Positions 51,988-62,800 of a stretch of DNA of 64,000 bases are shown here, piece by piece (the first letter of the stretch is position 1; each line of letters begins with the position of its first letter). Below the pieces are notes generated by a model. The model worked only from the letters and a program-made list of their open reading frames with translations, did not search any database and was not told where the DNA came from. Both the position numbers and the translations under genes were made by a program. Where the stretch lies: NCBI GenBank assembly GCA_020634415.1, contig JACKBT010000012.1, forward strand, positions 1 to 64,000. The letters run 5' to 3'. This DNA is from Ardenticatenaceae bacterium (lineage in GTDB: Bacteria > Chloroflexota > Anaerolineae > Promineifilales > Promineifilaceae).

Positions 51988-52854
51988 GTGGCTCGTAAAA
52001 AGGAACAACAACAGCAATATCCCCGTTTTCGGGTGGGGGCACGCATTGAGCACATTGTCTTGCTGGTCAGCTTCACAGTGTTGTCTGTGACTGGCCTGCC
52101 TCAAAAGTATATTGAAGCACCGATTTCGGAGACGCTGATTGCGGCGATGGGTGGGATTGAAATGGTGCGTATTATTCACCGGTATGCAGCGTTTATGCTG
52201 GTAGCTGGTTCGACGTTCCACTTGTTTACCGGTGCGTATCGCAGTCTGGTAAAGCGTGAACGGATGCGGATTATGCTGCGGCTGTCTGATGCCCGTGATT
52301 TGTGGGAGACGATTCTTCATAATCTGGGTTTTAGGGCGGAGCCGCCGAAGATGCCGAAGTTTAATTTTGGTGAGAAGGCGGAGTATTGGGCGGTGATTTG
52401 GGGAACGGCCGTTATGGTTATTACCGGCTTTATGTTGTGGAACCCGATTGCGACCACATTCATTTTGCCCGGTCAATTTATTCCCGCTGCCTTAGCCGCG
52501 CATGGCGGTGAGGCAGTGTTGGCTGTTCTGTCTATCCTCATCTGGCATATGTACAATGTCCTCATCAAACATCGCAACTTCAGCATCTTCACCGGCAATC
52601 TGCCGCGCCATCAAATGGAAGAGGAACACGCTTTAGAGTTAGAAAGGCTAGAAAGTGGTGGTGATCCCTGGCCTGGGCTTAGTTTGCCTGTGCTAAGACG
52701 CCGCCGCCGCAATTTTTTCATTGTCAGCATCATCTTGGGTAGTTTGATAATGGTGGCTTTGGTTTGGCTTTTCACGTTTGAACAGACGGCTATTACCACG
52801 ATCCCGCGGGTGACGCGGGAAGTGTTTGTGCCTTTGGCAACGGCCGTTCCTTGA
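51988..52854 (+). CDS. cytochrome b-type membrane subunit (b561/FdnI/PhsC-like)
   Basis: 288 residues, GTG start after AAAGGAG. Four main membrane segments (around 20-40, 62-82, 140-160 and 178-200) plus one near 245-265. Candidate heme-b ligands are His in RIEHIVLLV, HRYAAFML, STFHLFTG and SILIWHMYN. Such proteins move electrons between quinol and periplasmic cytochromes. It sits between the 14- and 10-heme cytochrome genes and is the natural quinone link of the cluster. Confidence 0.85.
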   Translation: MARKKEQQQQYPRFRVGARIEHIVLLVSFTVLSVTGLPQKYIEAPISETLIAAMGGIEMVRIIHRYAAFMLVAGSTFHLFTGAYRSLVKRERMRIMLRLSDARDLWETILHNLGFRAEPPKMPKFNFGEKAEYWAVIWGTAVMVITGFMLWNPIATTFILPGQFIPAALAAHGGEAVLAVLSILIWHMYNVLIKHRNFSIFTGNLPRHQMEEEHALELERLESGGDPWPGLSLPVLRRRRRNFFIVSIILGSLIMVALVWLFTFEQTAITTIPRVTREVFVPLATAVP

Positions 52855-53001
52855 TGGAGAAACACTTTACCTCTACTGCAAACCCTCCTTCCAAGCAAGT
52901 GTGTGACAAATAACCAGACGACATGTGACAAAAAACACTCCATACACCTGACACCATTACCTATACTCCCAACTATTGCTACTCATTCCCTTGACTCGTC
53001 G

Positions 53002-53041
53002 TGCGTAGTGTGTAATGAGTCACGTCACTTCGCACTACGCA
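53002..53041. repeat. inverted repeat TGCGTAGTG/CACTACGCA
   Basis: 9-bp arms with GTGTAATGAG/ATTAGGAG-type echoes, in the gap before the decaheme gene. Confidence 0.6.
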
Positions 53042-53081
53042 TTAGGAGTTAATGCGAAATCAAAACCATAGGAGGTTATTT

Positions 53082-55310
53082 ATGTTTTACCCGAAGAGAA
53101 GCAAATTTGTCATCATCGGGCTACTTCTATTTTCGTTAATTCTTGTTGCTTGTAGCCAGGAACCGGTTGAAGTAACACGAGTTGTCGAAGTGGAAGTACC
53201 TGGCCCCGAAGTCGAAGTCGAAGTCACCCGTGAGGTGCAAGTCGAAGTCGAAGTCCCGGGGCCAGAAGTGGAGGTCACTCGCATCGTTGAAGTAGAGCCT
53301 GAAGGCGCAGTAGACGTGATTCCTTTCGAGGAAATGTGGGCTAATTCCCCTCACAACGCTGCTGATAGCGAAGCCTTCGTTCACTGGAACGAGGATGACC
53401 CCCAAGAAGTGACACCAGCTTGTGCCCGCTGCCACAGCACCCCCGGTTATCTTGACTGGATTGGGGCCGACGGTACCGAAGCTGGTGTGGTAGATGCCCC
53501 TGCGCCCATTGGCACCACTGTTGAATGTGCGGCCTGTCATAATGAAGTAACTGTCGAGATGGATAGCGTTGTCTTCCCCTCAGGTGTGGAAGTAACCGGT
53601 TTGGGTGATGAAGCCCGCTGTATGCAATGCCATCAAGGACGTGCTTCTGCTGTGACTGTCAATCAGACAATTGCCGATGCCGGCTTAACTGAGGATGTAG
53701 ACACTGTGAGTGAGGATTTGGGCTTCACCAATATCCACTACTACGCAGCGGCGGCAACTCAGTATGGGACCATCACCGAAGGTGGCTATCAGTATGATGG
53801 CAAGTCATATGACTTCAAAAATGATCATGTGGCTGGTTATGATACCTGCATTGGCTGCCACGATCCTCATACGCTAGAGGTTAAGGTTGAGGAATGTAGT
53901 GTTTGCCACACCGACGTTGACAGTGCCGAAGATTTGGTAGACATTCGTATGGCTGGTTCTCTGGTAGATTACGACGGCGATGGCGACATGGCTGAAGGCG
54001 TTTACTATGAGATCGAGGGTATGCGTGAGGTGCTCTACCAGGCTATGCAAGCTTATGCCACTGAAGTTACCGGGGCGGCTATTGTGTATAACGAAAGCAG
54101 TTACCCCTACTTCTTTGCCGATACAGATGGTAGTGGTGATGCCAGTGAAGGTGATGAGCGTTATGCTTCTTGGACAGCCCGCCTCGCTAAGGCTGCGTAT
54201 AACTATCAAGTGTCACTCAAAGACCCAGGCCGTTATGCCCATGGTGGTAAATATGTCATTCAATTGCTTTATGACTCTATTGAGGATTTGAATGGTGGTA
54301 TGTCATCGCCTGTGGATATGAGTGCCTTGTCCCGGATTGATCATGGTCATTTTGCGGGTTCGGAAGAAGCTTTCCGGCATTGGGATGTGGAAGGGGAAGT
54401 GGCTGGTTCTTGCAGCCGCTGCCATTCGGCGGCTGGTCTGCCGCTCTTCATTGAGCAAGGAGTTACCATTAACCAACCTGTTGCCAATGGTTTGGATTGC
54501 GCCACCTGCCACAATGACCTGACCACCTTCACACGGTATGAAACGGAAGAGGTTCCCTTCCCCAGCGGTGCTTCTCTGACTACGGGTGATCTGGATTCTA
54601 ATCTGTGTATTAACTGTCACCAAGGACGTGAATCTACGGTGAGTGTGAATCAACGGATTGGTGAACTGGAAGATGATGTTGTAGCTGAAAGTCTGCGGTT
54701 TGTGAATGTGCATTACTTTGCTGCCGGTGCTTCACTCTTTGGGACGGAAGCAAAGGGTGCTTATGAGTATACGGGGCAGGTGTATAACGGCCGTAACGAA
54801 CACGTTGGTGCCTTTGACTCCTGCATCGAATGTCACAATACCCATGCTTTGGAAGTAGAAGTAGCTGAATGTGCCGAATGTCATGAAGGCGTTGCTACCC
54901 AAGAAGACCTACGCAATATTCGTATGAGCGAGGCCGATTTTGACGGTGATGGCGATGTGGCAGAAGGCTTGGCTGGCGAGATTGAATCCATGCGTGAGGC
55001 TCTACTGGCTGGTATGCAAGCTTATGCTGCCAGCACAGATGGGGTAAATTCGGTTGGCTACACGCCCGCTGCCTACCCGTACTTCTACACCGATGTAAAT
55101 GGTGACGGCGTTATTGATAATGAAGAAGTGAGTAACCGGGATAACCAGTATAATACCTGGACACCACGTTTGTTACGCGCTGCTTATAACTATCAATACA
55201 CGGCTAAAGACCCCGGTGCTTTCGCTCATAACGGCCAATACATCATTCAGGTTCTGTATGATTCTCTGACTGATATTGGGGTTGATACGAGCGGTATGAC
55301 ACGACCGTAA
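53082..55310 (+). CDS. decaheme c-type cytochrome lipoprotein, internally duplicated
   Basis: 742 residues; the start at 53082 follows AGGAGGTTATTT. Lipoprotein signal to LVAC (Cys24), then a VEVTR/VEVEVPGPEVEVEV stalk at ~29-72, a linker style common in Chloroflexota lipoproteins. Ten CxxCH motifs fall as two sets of five in two homologous halves, for example CMQCHQGRASAVTVNQ and CINCHQGRESTVSVNQ. EF-hand-like loops (DTDGSGDASEGDE, DVNGDGVIDNEE, DFDGDGDVAEG) suggest calcium binding. Probably an outer-face electron carrier. Confidence 0.92.
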   Translation: MFYPKRSKFVIIGLLLFSLILVACSQEPVEVTRVVEVEVPGPEVEVEVTREVQVEVEVPGPEVEVTRIVEVEPEGAVDVIPFEEMWANSPHNAADSEAFVHWNEDDPQEVTPACARCHSTPGYLDWIGADGTEAGVVDAPAPIGTTVECAACHNEVTVEMDSVVFPSGVEVTGLGDEARCMQCHQGRASAVTVNQTIADAGLTEDVDTVSEDLGFTNIHYYAAAATQYGTITEGGYQYDGKSYDFKNDHVAGYDTCIGCHDPHTLEVKVEECSVCHTDVDSAEDLVDIRMAGSLVDYDGDGDMAEGVYYEIEGMREVLYQAMQAYATEVTGAAIVYNESSYPYFFADTDGSGDASEGDERYASWTARLAKAAYNYQVSLKDPGRYAHGGKYVIQLLYDSIEDLNGGMSSPVDMSALSRIDHGHFAGSEEAFRHWDVEGEVAGSCSRCHSAAGLPLFIEQGVTINQPVANGLDCATCHNDLTTFTRYETEEVPFPSGASLTTGDLDSNLCINCHQGRESTVSVNQRIGELEDDVVAESLRFVNVHYFAAGASLFGTEAKGAYEYTGQVYNGRNEHVGAFDSCIECHNTHALEVEVAECAECHEGVATQEDLRNIRMSEADFDGDGDVAEGLAGEIESMREALLAGMQAYAASTDGVNSVGYTPAAYPYFYTDVNGDGVIDNEEVSNRDNQYNTWTPRLLRAAYNYQYTAKDPGAFAHNGQYIIQVLYDSLTDIGVDTSGMTRP

Positions 55311-55333
55311 ACGTTTGATAGCCCTTTGAACCA

Positions 55334-55370
55334 GAAAAGGCCGGATGTGGTACTACATCCGGCCTTTTTT
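55334..55370 (+). terminator. rho-independent terminator after cytochrome cluster
   Basis: 13-bp stem AAAGGCCGGATGT and its complement, 6-nt loop, T-run. Confidence 0.93.
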
Positions 55371-55396
55371 TATTGGGAGGTGGGGATTTTTTGCCG

Positions 55397-55897
55397 CTAA
55401 CCTTTGTTAGGTGGTTCTGCCTCACCATACTGAAAGCCAGCCTGCTCGGCGAACAGGGTGAGGAATTTGGAGGTGGAGCGTTTGGGTTCGTAGAGGCCGG
55501 TTTCCCATTCGCTGATGGTTTGTTGGCGCATACCTAGCTTGTCTGCCAGTTCGGTCTGTGTCCAGCCCATCTGTTCACGGAAGGCTTTGATGAGATCGGC
55601 CGTCCACACAATTGTGTCTCCCTCTTTGCGCAGGTTGTACACCAAACCGGGTTTACGGAAGGTAATTTTCTCGTCAGCCAAATCAATTTCCACGACATGA
55701 TAACCAGCATCCATCCAGGCCCGCGACTGCACTGAGCCGGTGCTGCGGTTGCTCCACCAGGCCCGCTGCGTGCGGGCCGTCGGTGGCAGCTTCAAATCCA
55801 GCAGCCGTTCAACCTCCAGTATACTCAGGGCGATCTCGTCCTGGTCACTCGCCTGTAAGTGGCTAAAAAGGGGATAATATTTTGTACCTTCTTTCAT
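55397..55897 (-). CDS. XRE-family regulator with N-terminal DUF7662-like domain
   Basis: 166 residues. The N-terminal ~85 residues (YPLFSHLQASDQDEIALSIL, LPPTARTQRAWWSNRS, SRAWMDAGYHV) match the small domain I know as DUF7662. A helix-turn-helix follows at ~105-150 (MGWTQTELADKLGMRQQTIS, EWETGLYEP). It may regulate its own operon with the C39-like peptidase 5 bp upstream. Signal unknown. Confidence 0.75.
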   Translation of the reverse strand: MKEGTKYYPLFSHLQASDQDEIALSILEVERLLDLKLPPTARTQRAWWSNRSTGSVQSRAWMDAGYHVVEIDLADEKITFRKPGLVYNLRKEGDTIVWTADLIKAFREQMGWTQTELADKLGMRQQTISEWETGLYEPKRSTSKFLTLFAEQAGFQYGEAEPPNKG

Positions 55898-55902
55898 GCT
55901 CT

Positions 55903-56367
55903 CTACAGCTTTTCGATCACAGCAAAAAATGTATCGTAAGCGATCCAGGCTAAATCTAAATCTCCATGAGAAACAGCTTGTGGGGCATCATCAAATGCTG
56001 GATCATTTAGATAGAAATAATGCTCATCATAACCGATGATAACCACAGCATGCCAAGTCTCCAGATGCCAGTAAGGCAAGTCACCAGTCCACACAAAGAC
56101 AACAACGGCTTTGCCTGTATCAAGTAACTGAAATAAGTCAGTGATAGTCCCTTGTTTATAGATGACATGAACGCCTGGGGCAAGCTCTGCCAGTTTTTGA
56201 ATATTTCGATGTGGGGTTCCCCAAGGCTTAATGTCAAGAATAGATAATAGACGTGTATAGGGGAGTTGGATATTGAGTGTAGCCAACATCATAGCTGTGC
56301 AAGCTGCCAAACAATCGGATTCGGCCTTTTGCTTATGGTGCGGGACTGGCAACAACTGCTTGGGCAT
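55903..56367 (-). CDS. C39-like papain-fold cysteine peptidase
   Basis: 154 residues. Catalytic Cys in AESDCLAACTAMMLATL (residue ~19), His in LETWHAVVIIGYD, and Asp in FYLNDPAFDDAP. It is the double-glycine peptidase fold without a transporter. No signal peptide, so it acts in the cytosol. The start overlaps the next gene's end by 35 nt. Natural partner: the 118-residue hypothetical protein encoded by that gene, a possible substrate. Confidence 0.78.
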   Translation of the reverse strand: MPKQLLPVPHHKQKAESDCLAACTAMMLATLNIQLPYTRLLSILDIKPWGTPHRNIQKLAELAPGVHVIYKQGTITDLFQLLDTGKAVVVFVWTGDLPYWHLETWHAVVIIGYDEHYFYLNDPAFDDAPQAVSHGDLDLAWIAYDTFFAVIEKL

Positions 56368-56686
56368 GGATTTCTATTTGTTGAATAAAGTCTGTGGTAA
56401 CGAGAAGTTGCCCAGTACGGGCATCTACATCCAAATGACCAACATTTCCTAGCAATCCCCGCTGCGGAGAAGTGAGTAAAATTGGCACTCGCCATACCAA
56501 CCGACCCTGTGTCAGCAGGAGGGATGCCTCGCCACCCCCCATCATATGGCTAACATGACTGCCAACATAGCCGCTAACCTGTTGCCGAGCTGTGTAAGCG
56601 GTGATATTGACAATAGGCTCGCCGGGGGCAGCTATTAGATATTCATCTAGGGAGCGAGGTATGGTTTCTGTCATCAGTTGTGTCAT
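56333..56686 (-). CDS. hypothetical protein linked to C39-like peptidase
   Basis: 118 residues. Small beta-rich protein with YVGSHVSHMMGGGEASLLL and GRLVWRVPILLTSPQRGLLG, a pattern I associate with unnamed conserved proteins. Starts at 56686 or 56674 are equally plausible. It is the first gene of a three-gene run with the peptidase and the XRE regulator. No function is recognised. Confidence 0.55.
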   Translation of the reverse strand: MTQLMTETIPRSLDEYLIAAPGEPIVNITAYTARQQVSGYVGSHVSHMMGGGEASLLLTQGRLVWRVPILLTSPQRGLLGNVGHLDVDARTGQLLVTTDFIQQIEIHAQAVVASPAP

Positions 56687-56768
56687 CGCTTTGTGCCTCA
56701 TTCTTTATTATCTGCTAAGTGACATTATGCCATAGAGAGGTAAACCACTGCAAACCATCTGAACCAGC

Positions 56769-56807
56769 TAAGGCCTCGACTCCTACTTAAAAGGGAGCCG
56801 AGGCTTT
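56769..56807. terminator. hairpin downstream of A2M-like gene
   Basis: TAAGGCCTCGACTCC pairs imperfectly with GGGAGCCGAGGCTTTA. The T-run is weak, so termination is uncertain. Confidence 0.4.
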
Positions 56808-56824
56808 AGCCGGAAGTGAAAAGC

Positions 56825-59800
56825 TTATTCGGCTACGGTGAAGACGAGGCCATCAGAACGGCCGAATACCTCAGGGAAGAACTCTTGCCGTGCCGTCGTG
56901 GGCATCACCTGGAATTCACCGGGGATGGTGGCTTGCAGGTAATAGGTGTATTGGTACGTGCCAGCCGGTAAGAACTGCGACAAGAAGCGGACTTGCTCGT
57001 CGCGGTACTCGATGCGGTCGAAGTACCACCAGCCCCAGTAGCCGTAACGGAATTCGTCGTCGGTGCGGCTGATGCTGCCAACGTAGCCCGCCGCGCTGGT
57101 GTCCAGGGTGGGGTCAATGGCTTCTGCGCCGGCCGGGATGGGGTCTTGGACGATGACATTGAACATATCATGCTCGGCAATGATGGTTAGTTCCACGCGC
57201 ACCTGTTGGCCTGCCGCCAGTTGAGTGATAGGTTCGCATGTCTCAGTTTCGGGATCGCAGTCGGCATCGTAGTAGGTGCGCTGGACGGTGAAGCCGCGAT
57301 TAACGGCCGTTACACTGTTCGCATCTACAAAACTATCCAGGTGCATGGTGTAGTAGAGACTGCCGTTGCCCTCACCCCTTCTAAACTCGAAGAAATTCGC
57401 CACATCCCGCACCAGACGGTTGTTAGCCACACTCACAAAGTCATTGCTGGTGATGGTCTCTGGCGTGAAAGCGCCATCTGTCCATTCCTGCCCATTGACG
57501 AGTAAGCCATAACCAAAGTCGGCTTCCAATTCGCCAGAGATAAGCATGTAGTCGGTGAGGGCCGAGACGGCCGTTGCTGTATCCAGCGGTGTTTCCCAGA
57601 TGAGGGTCTGGCGGGCGGCCATCAGCCAGCGCACCGCCTGGGGCAGCAGGCCATTGTCGGGCTGAATGCGGGTCAGAGCGTCAATAATAACGGCCGTTCC
57701 CCGCACATCACTCATAAACGAACGGTAATCTTGGGTCGTGTTCTGCCAAAAAGCACCTGTCGCGCTTAAGATGGCCGCGTCGTTCACATCCGCCAGCAGC
57801 GATTCCTGGTTGTCGCCCGCGTCGCCGCTCAGTTCATAAACCAGGGCCAGCAGCGCTTTCGCTGCGGGATCAAGCAGGGCGCGATGTTCGTCGAACAACT
57901 CATCCGCCTCGGCGTTGGCCTGATAGGTGGCCTCCGCCAAAACGTAAAGGTAAAAGGCCTGGCGGTTGATGTCGTAAGTTTCGGTAAGGCTGGCAGCGGG
58001 GCGCACTTGCCGCGCCACATAGCTGATGCCGCCTTCGATGACGGCCGAATCTACCGCAAACCCGGCCTGCTGCGCTTTGATTAGTGACAGCAGGGTGATG
58101 GCCGAGATGTAGGGGTCGGATTGGGTGTTGTAGCACCATGTCCAGCCGCCATCGGACAGTTGCAGGGTTTCTAGTTGGGCAACGGCCGTTTCAATTAAGG
58201 TCGTCAATTCGGCCGTCAACGGCGGATTGTCCAGATTGAGTTCGTTGAGGGCACGCAGTGTAGCCACATTGGGCAGCAAGCGATTTGCCAGCCAGTGAGC
58301 GCAGGCCGGAATATAGTCAAGTTCGTTATGGGCCTGCAAGGTCTCGATCATGGCCGCTGCCAGCGATGGGCTAAGGGTGATGTCCACCGCGCCAATGCGC
58401 GTATCGGCGTTGGGGGGCAGCAGCAAGGCTTCCACGCGCCGCCCCGATTCGGCCAATACACCCGATGTACCCACCACATCTTCGGCATTGAAGCGGTAGA
58501 CGGGGATGAGTTGATCGTCGCCTTCGCCAAAGGTAGGTTTGCTGGCATCGCTAAAACCGCCGCCTGCGACGCGGAAGGTGAGGTCGGCCCACTGCACATC
58601 GTTTACGGTGACGGGCCAGCGTACCAATTCCTGGCTGTTGGCGGCGATGCTCACGGTTTGCTCGGCGGTGCGGAGGGTAAGGCCATCGGCTTCTAAGGTG
58701 ACGGTGGCTTCGATGGCGCTGCCGGTGTTGTTGTTGACGATAGCGCCCAACTGCACCACATCGCCCACGGTGAGGAAGCGGGGGGTGACGGGGCGGATGA
58801 GCAGGGGCAGGCTGGCGATGATGTCTACGTTGGTTTGCCCCACGAGGGTGTTATCGGTGACGGCTTTGCTGCTCAAGCGCCAGGTGGTGAGGTTGTCGGG
58901 CAGGGTGATGCTGACGCTGGCCTGGCCGTTGGCATCGGTGGTGATATGGGCCGTCCAATAGGCGGTGTCGCGGAAGTCGCGGCGCACATCGTCCTCTTCG
59001 CCGACAGCGCGGGCCAGGGCGGCATCGGCTTCTAGACCGCCGCCGCCGCCGCCAAAACCGCCGCCTTCAAAGGGGATTTCGGGTTCCAGCCCTTCGCCGG
59101 AGATGAAGAGGCCGGCGCCAACCTGGCTGCGATAGGGCTGGGGGGCGTAGAAGGCTTCCAGGATGTTGGGGGCGTTGTCTTCTTTGAGGGTGAGGACGGC
59201 TAAATCTACGAGGGCCAGGGAGAGATCGGCCGTTACGGGGTTGCCGGCGTAGTCGGTGACGAGAATGTCGTAGGTGACGGTGCTGCCGGGGGCGAAATTG
59301 CTGCCTTGTGGGGTGAGTTCCAGGTTGAGGGCAAGCTGCTCGGTTGAGACGGGCAGTTCGACAATGCCCAGGCGGATGTCGGCGTAGGGGTTATCTTCGC
59401 TGTTGACGGGTTTGATGGCGACGATGCTGACGTAGATGTTGGGGGCGTGATCGGCCGTTATGGGGATGTCTACCACTTCGCTGCTGCTGGGCAGGGTAAT
59501 CACGCGCTGTTCTATCAGCCGTCCGCGCTCGATGGTGAGCCAGGCTTGCACGGGTTCGGTGAAGGGGGACTGCACTAAAATGTGGGCCGTGTCGCCAGGG
59601 CTGTATTCATCCTGGTCGGCAGTCAGTTCCATGCTGCGCTCTTTGGGATCGGTGCGCCAGCCGCCATAACCGGGGTCAATGACCCATAGGTTGGTGCTGC
59701 TTTGCTGGGTGCGGCCGCTGCTGTCGGTGACGGTGGCGATGGCGACGTAGCTGCCGCCGAATTCGGGGGTGAAGCTGGCGCTGGCTTCGCCTTGGGCATC

Positions 59801-62800
59801 GGTGGTTACTTGGGCGCGGGCTACTTCGGTGTCTATGGGTTCCCAGGCGGTGTAGTAGATGCCGTAGTCGTTGGTGCGGGTGCTGCGCCATTCGCGCTGG
59901 TAGAAGATGACCTCGACGGACTGATTGCCGCTGGGTTCACCGGCCCAGTCGGTGGTGAGGAGGTTGACGCTGGCGGCTTGCCCGGCGTTGATGAGGTAGT
60001 CGCTGGGGATGATGCCGACGTAGCTGGCGGCGGCGTGCATGGTGACGCGGGTGCGGGTGCTGACGGGGAATTCGCTGAGGTCGTTGATGGTGACTTCGAT
60101 GGTGAGTTGGCGGCTGCCAGGGTCGAAGTCGTTGAGGAGGTCGGCGGGGAGGGTGAAGGTGAAACGGCCGTTGCCGTCTGTCTGGCCTTCGCCGCCTGTT
60201 ACCCATTCGCCCAGACCCGTCTCGCCAAAACCGCCGCCAAAGGGGCCGAAGTCGCGGTAATAGTAACCGCCGCCGTCACCAAATTCGTAGTAGGGGCCAG
60301 CCACGCGGGGCCGGAAGGTGTCGGCGTAGACGGTCCAGTTGAGGTTGAGGTCGGTGGCGGGGCCGCCGAAGAAGTAGTCGGCCTGGACGGTGATGTCTAT
60401 GGTTTCGCCGCGCAGGGCATCGGGGCGGTCGGGGGTGACGCTGGCGAGGAATTCGGGGGCGCGGTATTCGGCGACGGTGAAGGTGCGGAAGGCGTTGATG
60501 CCATCGCTGCTGATGCTGAACTGGTAGCTGCCGAGGGGGATGTCGTCGGGGATGAGGTATTCGCCGCTGAAGGTGCCGTCGCTTTCGACCTGAACGGTGA
60601 AGGTTTCGTCTACACCGTTCTCGATGTAGAAGTTGTAGCTGGTGAGGTTGATGGTGATGGATTGGGGTGTGGGGGGAGTGTAACGGCCGTAGTTGTTGTC
60701 GCGCACGATGCCTTTATAGGAAATGGTGTCTCCGGGGCGGTAGATGGGGCGGTCGGTGTAGAGGTAGGCGAAGGTGGGGCTGTCGGCGCTGTAGCCGATG
60801 TTGCTGATGCCCATCTCCCAGGGGTTGGCACCGCCGCTCCAACGGCTGCTGCCTACGCCGAAGCCGGGCTGTCCGGCTTCGCTGCTGATGACGGTGACAC
60901 CGGCGAGGTATTCCTGCCGGCTGTAAGCGAAGCTAGCGAAACCGTTGTTGTCGGAAACGGCCGTGCCTATCGGTGCGCCGCGATCATTGTAGAAGGTAAG
61001 ATTACGACCAGAGACAGGCTCGCCTGTAGCCAGGTCTGTTACCCACACATGCGCCTCATCGAACATCTCTTTGACGACGATGTTGGTGTCGGCGACGATG
61101 AGCAGGTGGCGGCGGTTTTGCCAGTACCGAACGTTGGGATCGTCGCCATCGGTAGCCAGGGAGAGATAGTAGATGCCGTTGGGCAGGGTGCTGCCATCGG
61201 CCAGGGGCAGTGTGTACAGCCCTGCCTGGTCGGCTTCGGTTTCGATGGGAATGGACCAGGTGCGCAGGGGGTTGGTGGCTGGGACGTAATCATTGAGTTC
61301 GTAGGGATTGTTGATGAAGTTGAGAGGCAGTCCGATGTCGTAAAGGGCTACGTCGAGTTGGGGTGTGTTGATGTGGATGATGCCGACGCGGGTGGGGAAG
61401 CTGCTGCTGAGTTGGCTGATTTGCTGGGGTAGGTTGAAGGAGGCGATTTGGCCGTAGCCTGGGGCGGTAAATTGCCAGGTGTAGTCGCGGCCGATGGTGT
61501 TGCCGAAGGGGTCGGCGGCGGTGTTGGGGATGGTGATGGTGTAGTCGGTGTTGCGCTCTAGGGCAAAGTCTACATATAGCTCGAAATTAAATTCGTTGAA
61601 GTAGTAGTTGATGCGGCCAGTGGGGGTGGGGTTGATGAGGATGTGGTCTTCGAGGGTGTCTACATCCATCGGTGCGGTGAAGCCGACGGTGAAGCCTCGC
61701 TGCCAGGGGTCGGCGGTGGCTCCGCTGCGGGGGGTCGTGCTGATGACGGCGGGGAAGGGGACGGTGCTGAAGTTGGTGACGGTTTCGGCATCCATGTTGG
61801 CCTGGCCGTTGGCGGAGCGGGCGAATTGACCGACGAAGAGACGGTAATCGGTTTCGAGATCGAGCGGCTGGCGGGGGATGATGGTGAGTACGCGGTCGTT
61901 GTCTGACCATTGGAAATCGAGTTGGCCGCTGCTGCCACCGCGCAGGGTGACGGCGTTTTCGGTGCTTTCTCGCTCCATGGGCATGTTGAAGGTGATGGTG
62001 AGGGGCAGGGTGGGGTTGATGTTGGCTGCGCCGGTGTCGGGTTGGGTGCTGACGACGCTGGGGCTGAGGGTGGTGAAGCTCCAGGTGATGTCGTTTTGGA
62101 GGAGGCCGCCGGTAACGTCTTCAAGGCCAGCGGCGATTTGGGCGGTGTAGGTGGTGGCTCCGTCTAAAGGCTGGGTGGGGGTGAAGCGGTAGATGCTGGT
62201 GGAGATCCATTCGCCTGTGCCGTCTACGGGGGGATCGAGGGTGAGGGGTTGGGGCAGGCCGGCTTGCTGGCTGGTGCTGACGAGGGGGACGACGGGGCGG
62301 TTGAAGAGGATGGTGATGGCGGTGTCGGTTTGGACGTTTTGGTTGCCGTCGGTGGGGATGAGTTGGCTGGCTTCGAGGTAGCCGATGGTTTCGAGTTGTA
62401 GGTTGATGGGGGCGAAGAGGGTTTGGCCGTTGGCGGAGAGGGCGGTTTGGCTGAGGCTGATGTTGTATTTTTGGGCGCGGTTGAGGTCGCTGCGGGGGGT
62501 GAAGACGAGGGTGTCGGGGCGGGGCCAGGTGAAGGTGCCGCTGGCGGTTTGGGCGGAATCGGCCGTTTCTACTACAAAGTTTTCTTCGACGGAGGCCTGG
62601 TCCATGGGCTGGTCGAAGCGCAGGGTGATGGCGCCATCGAGCAGGGCTTTTTCGCCGGGGGCGGGGCTGCTGTAGAGGAGTTGGGGCGGCCAATCTATGT
62701 CGGCGAGGTCTACGGCGGGCAGCGGCGGGGTGGTTGCTGTGGGTTGGGGTAGGGGTGTGGCCTGGCTAACGGCCGTTGGTTCCTCTTCGGTGGTGATATC

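Noticed and set aside
59702..61432. 576-codon open frame on the plus strand with Gly/Val/Ala-rich product
   Set aside because: It lies wholly antisense to the A2M-like gene; the product is low-complexity with no domain, and the minus-strand gene has clear motifs throughout.
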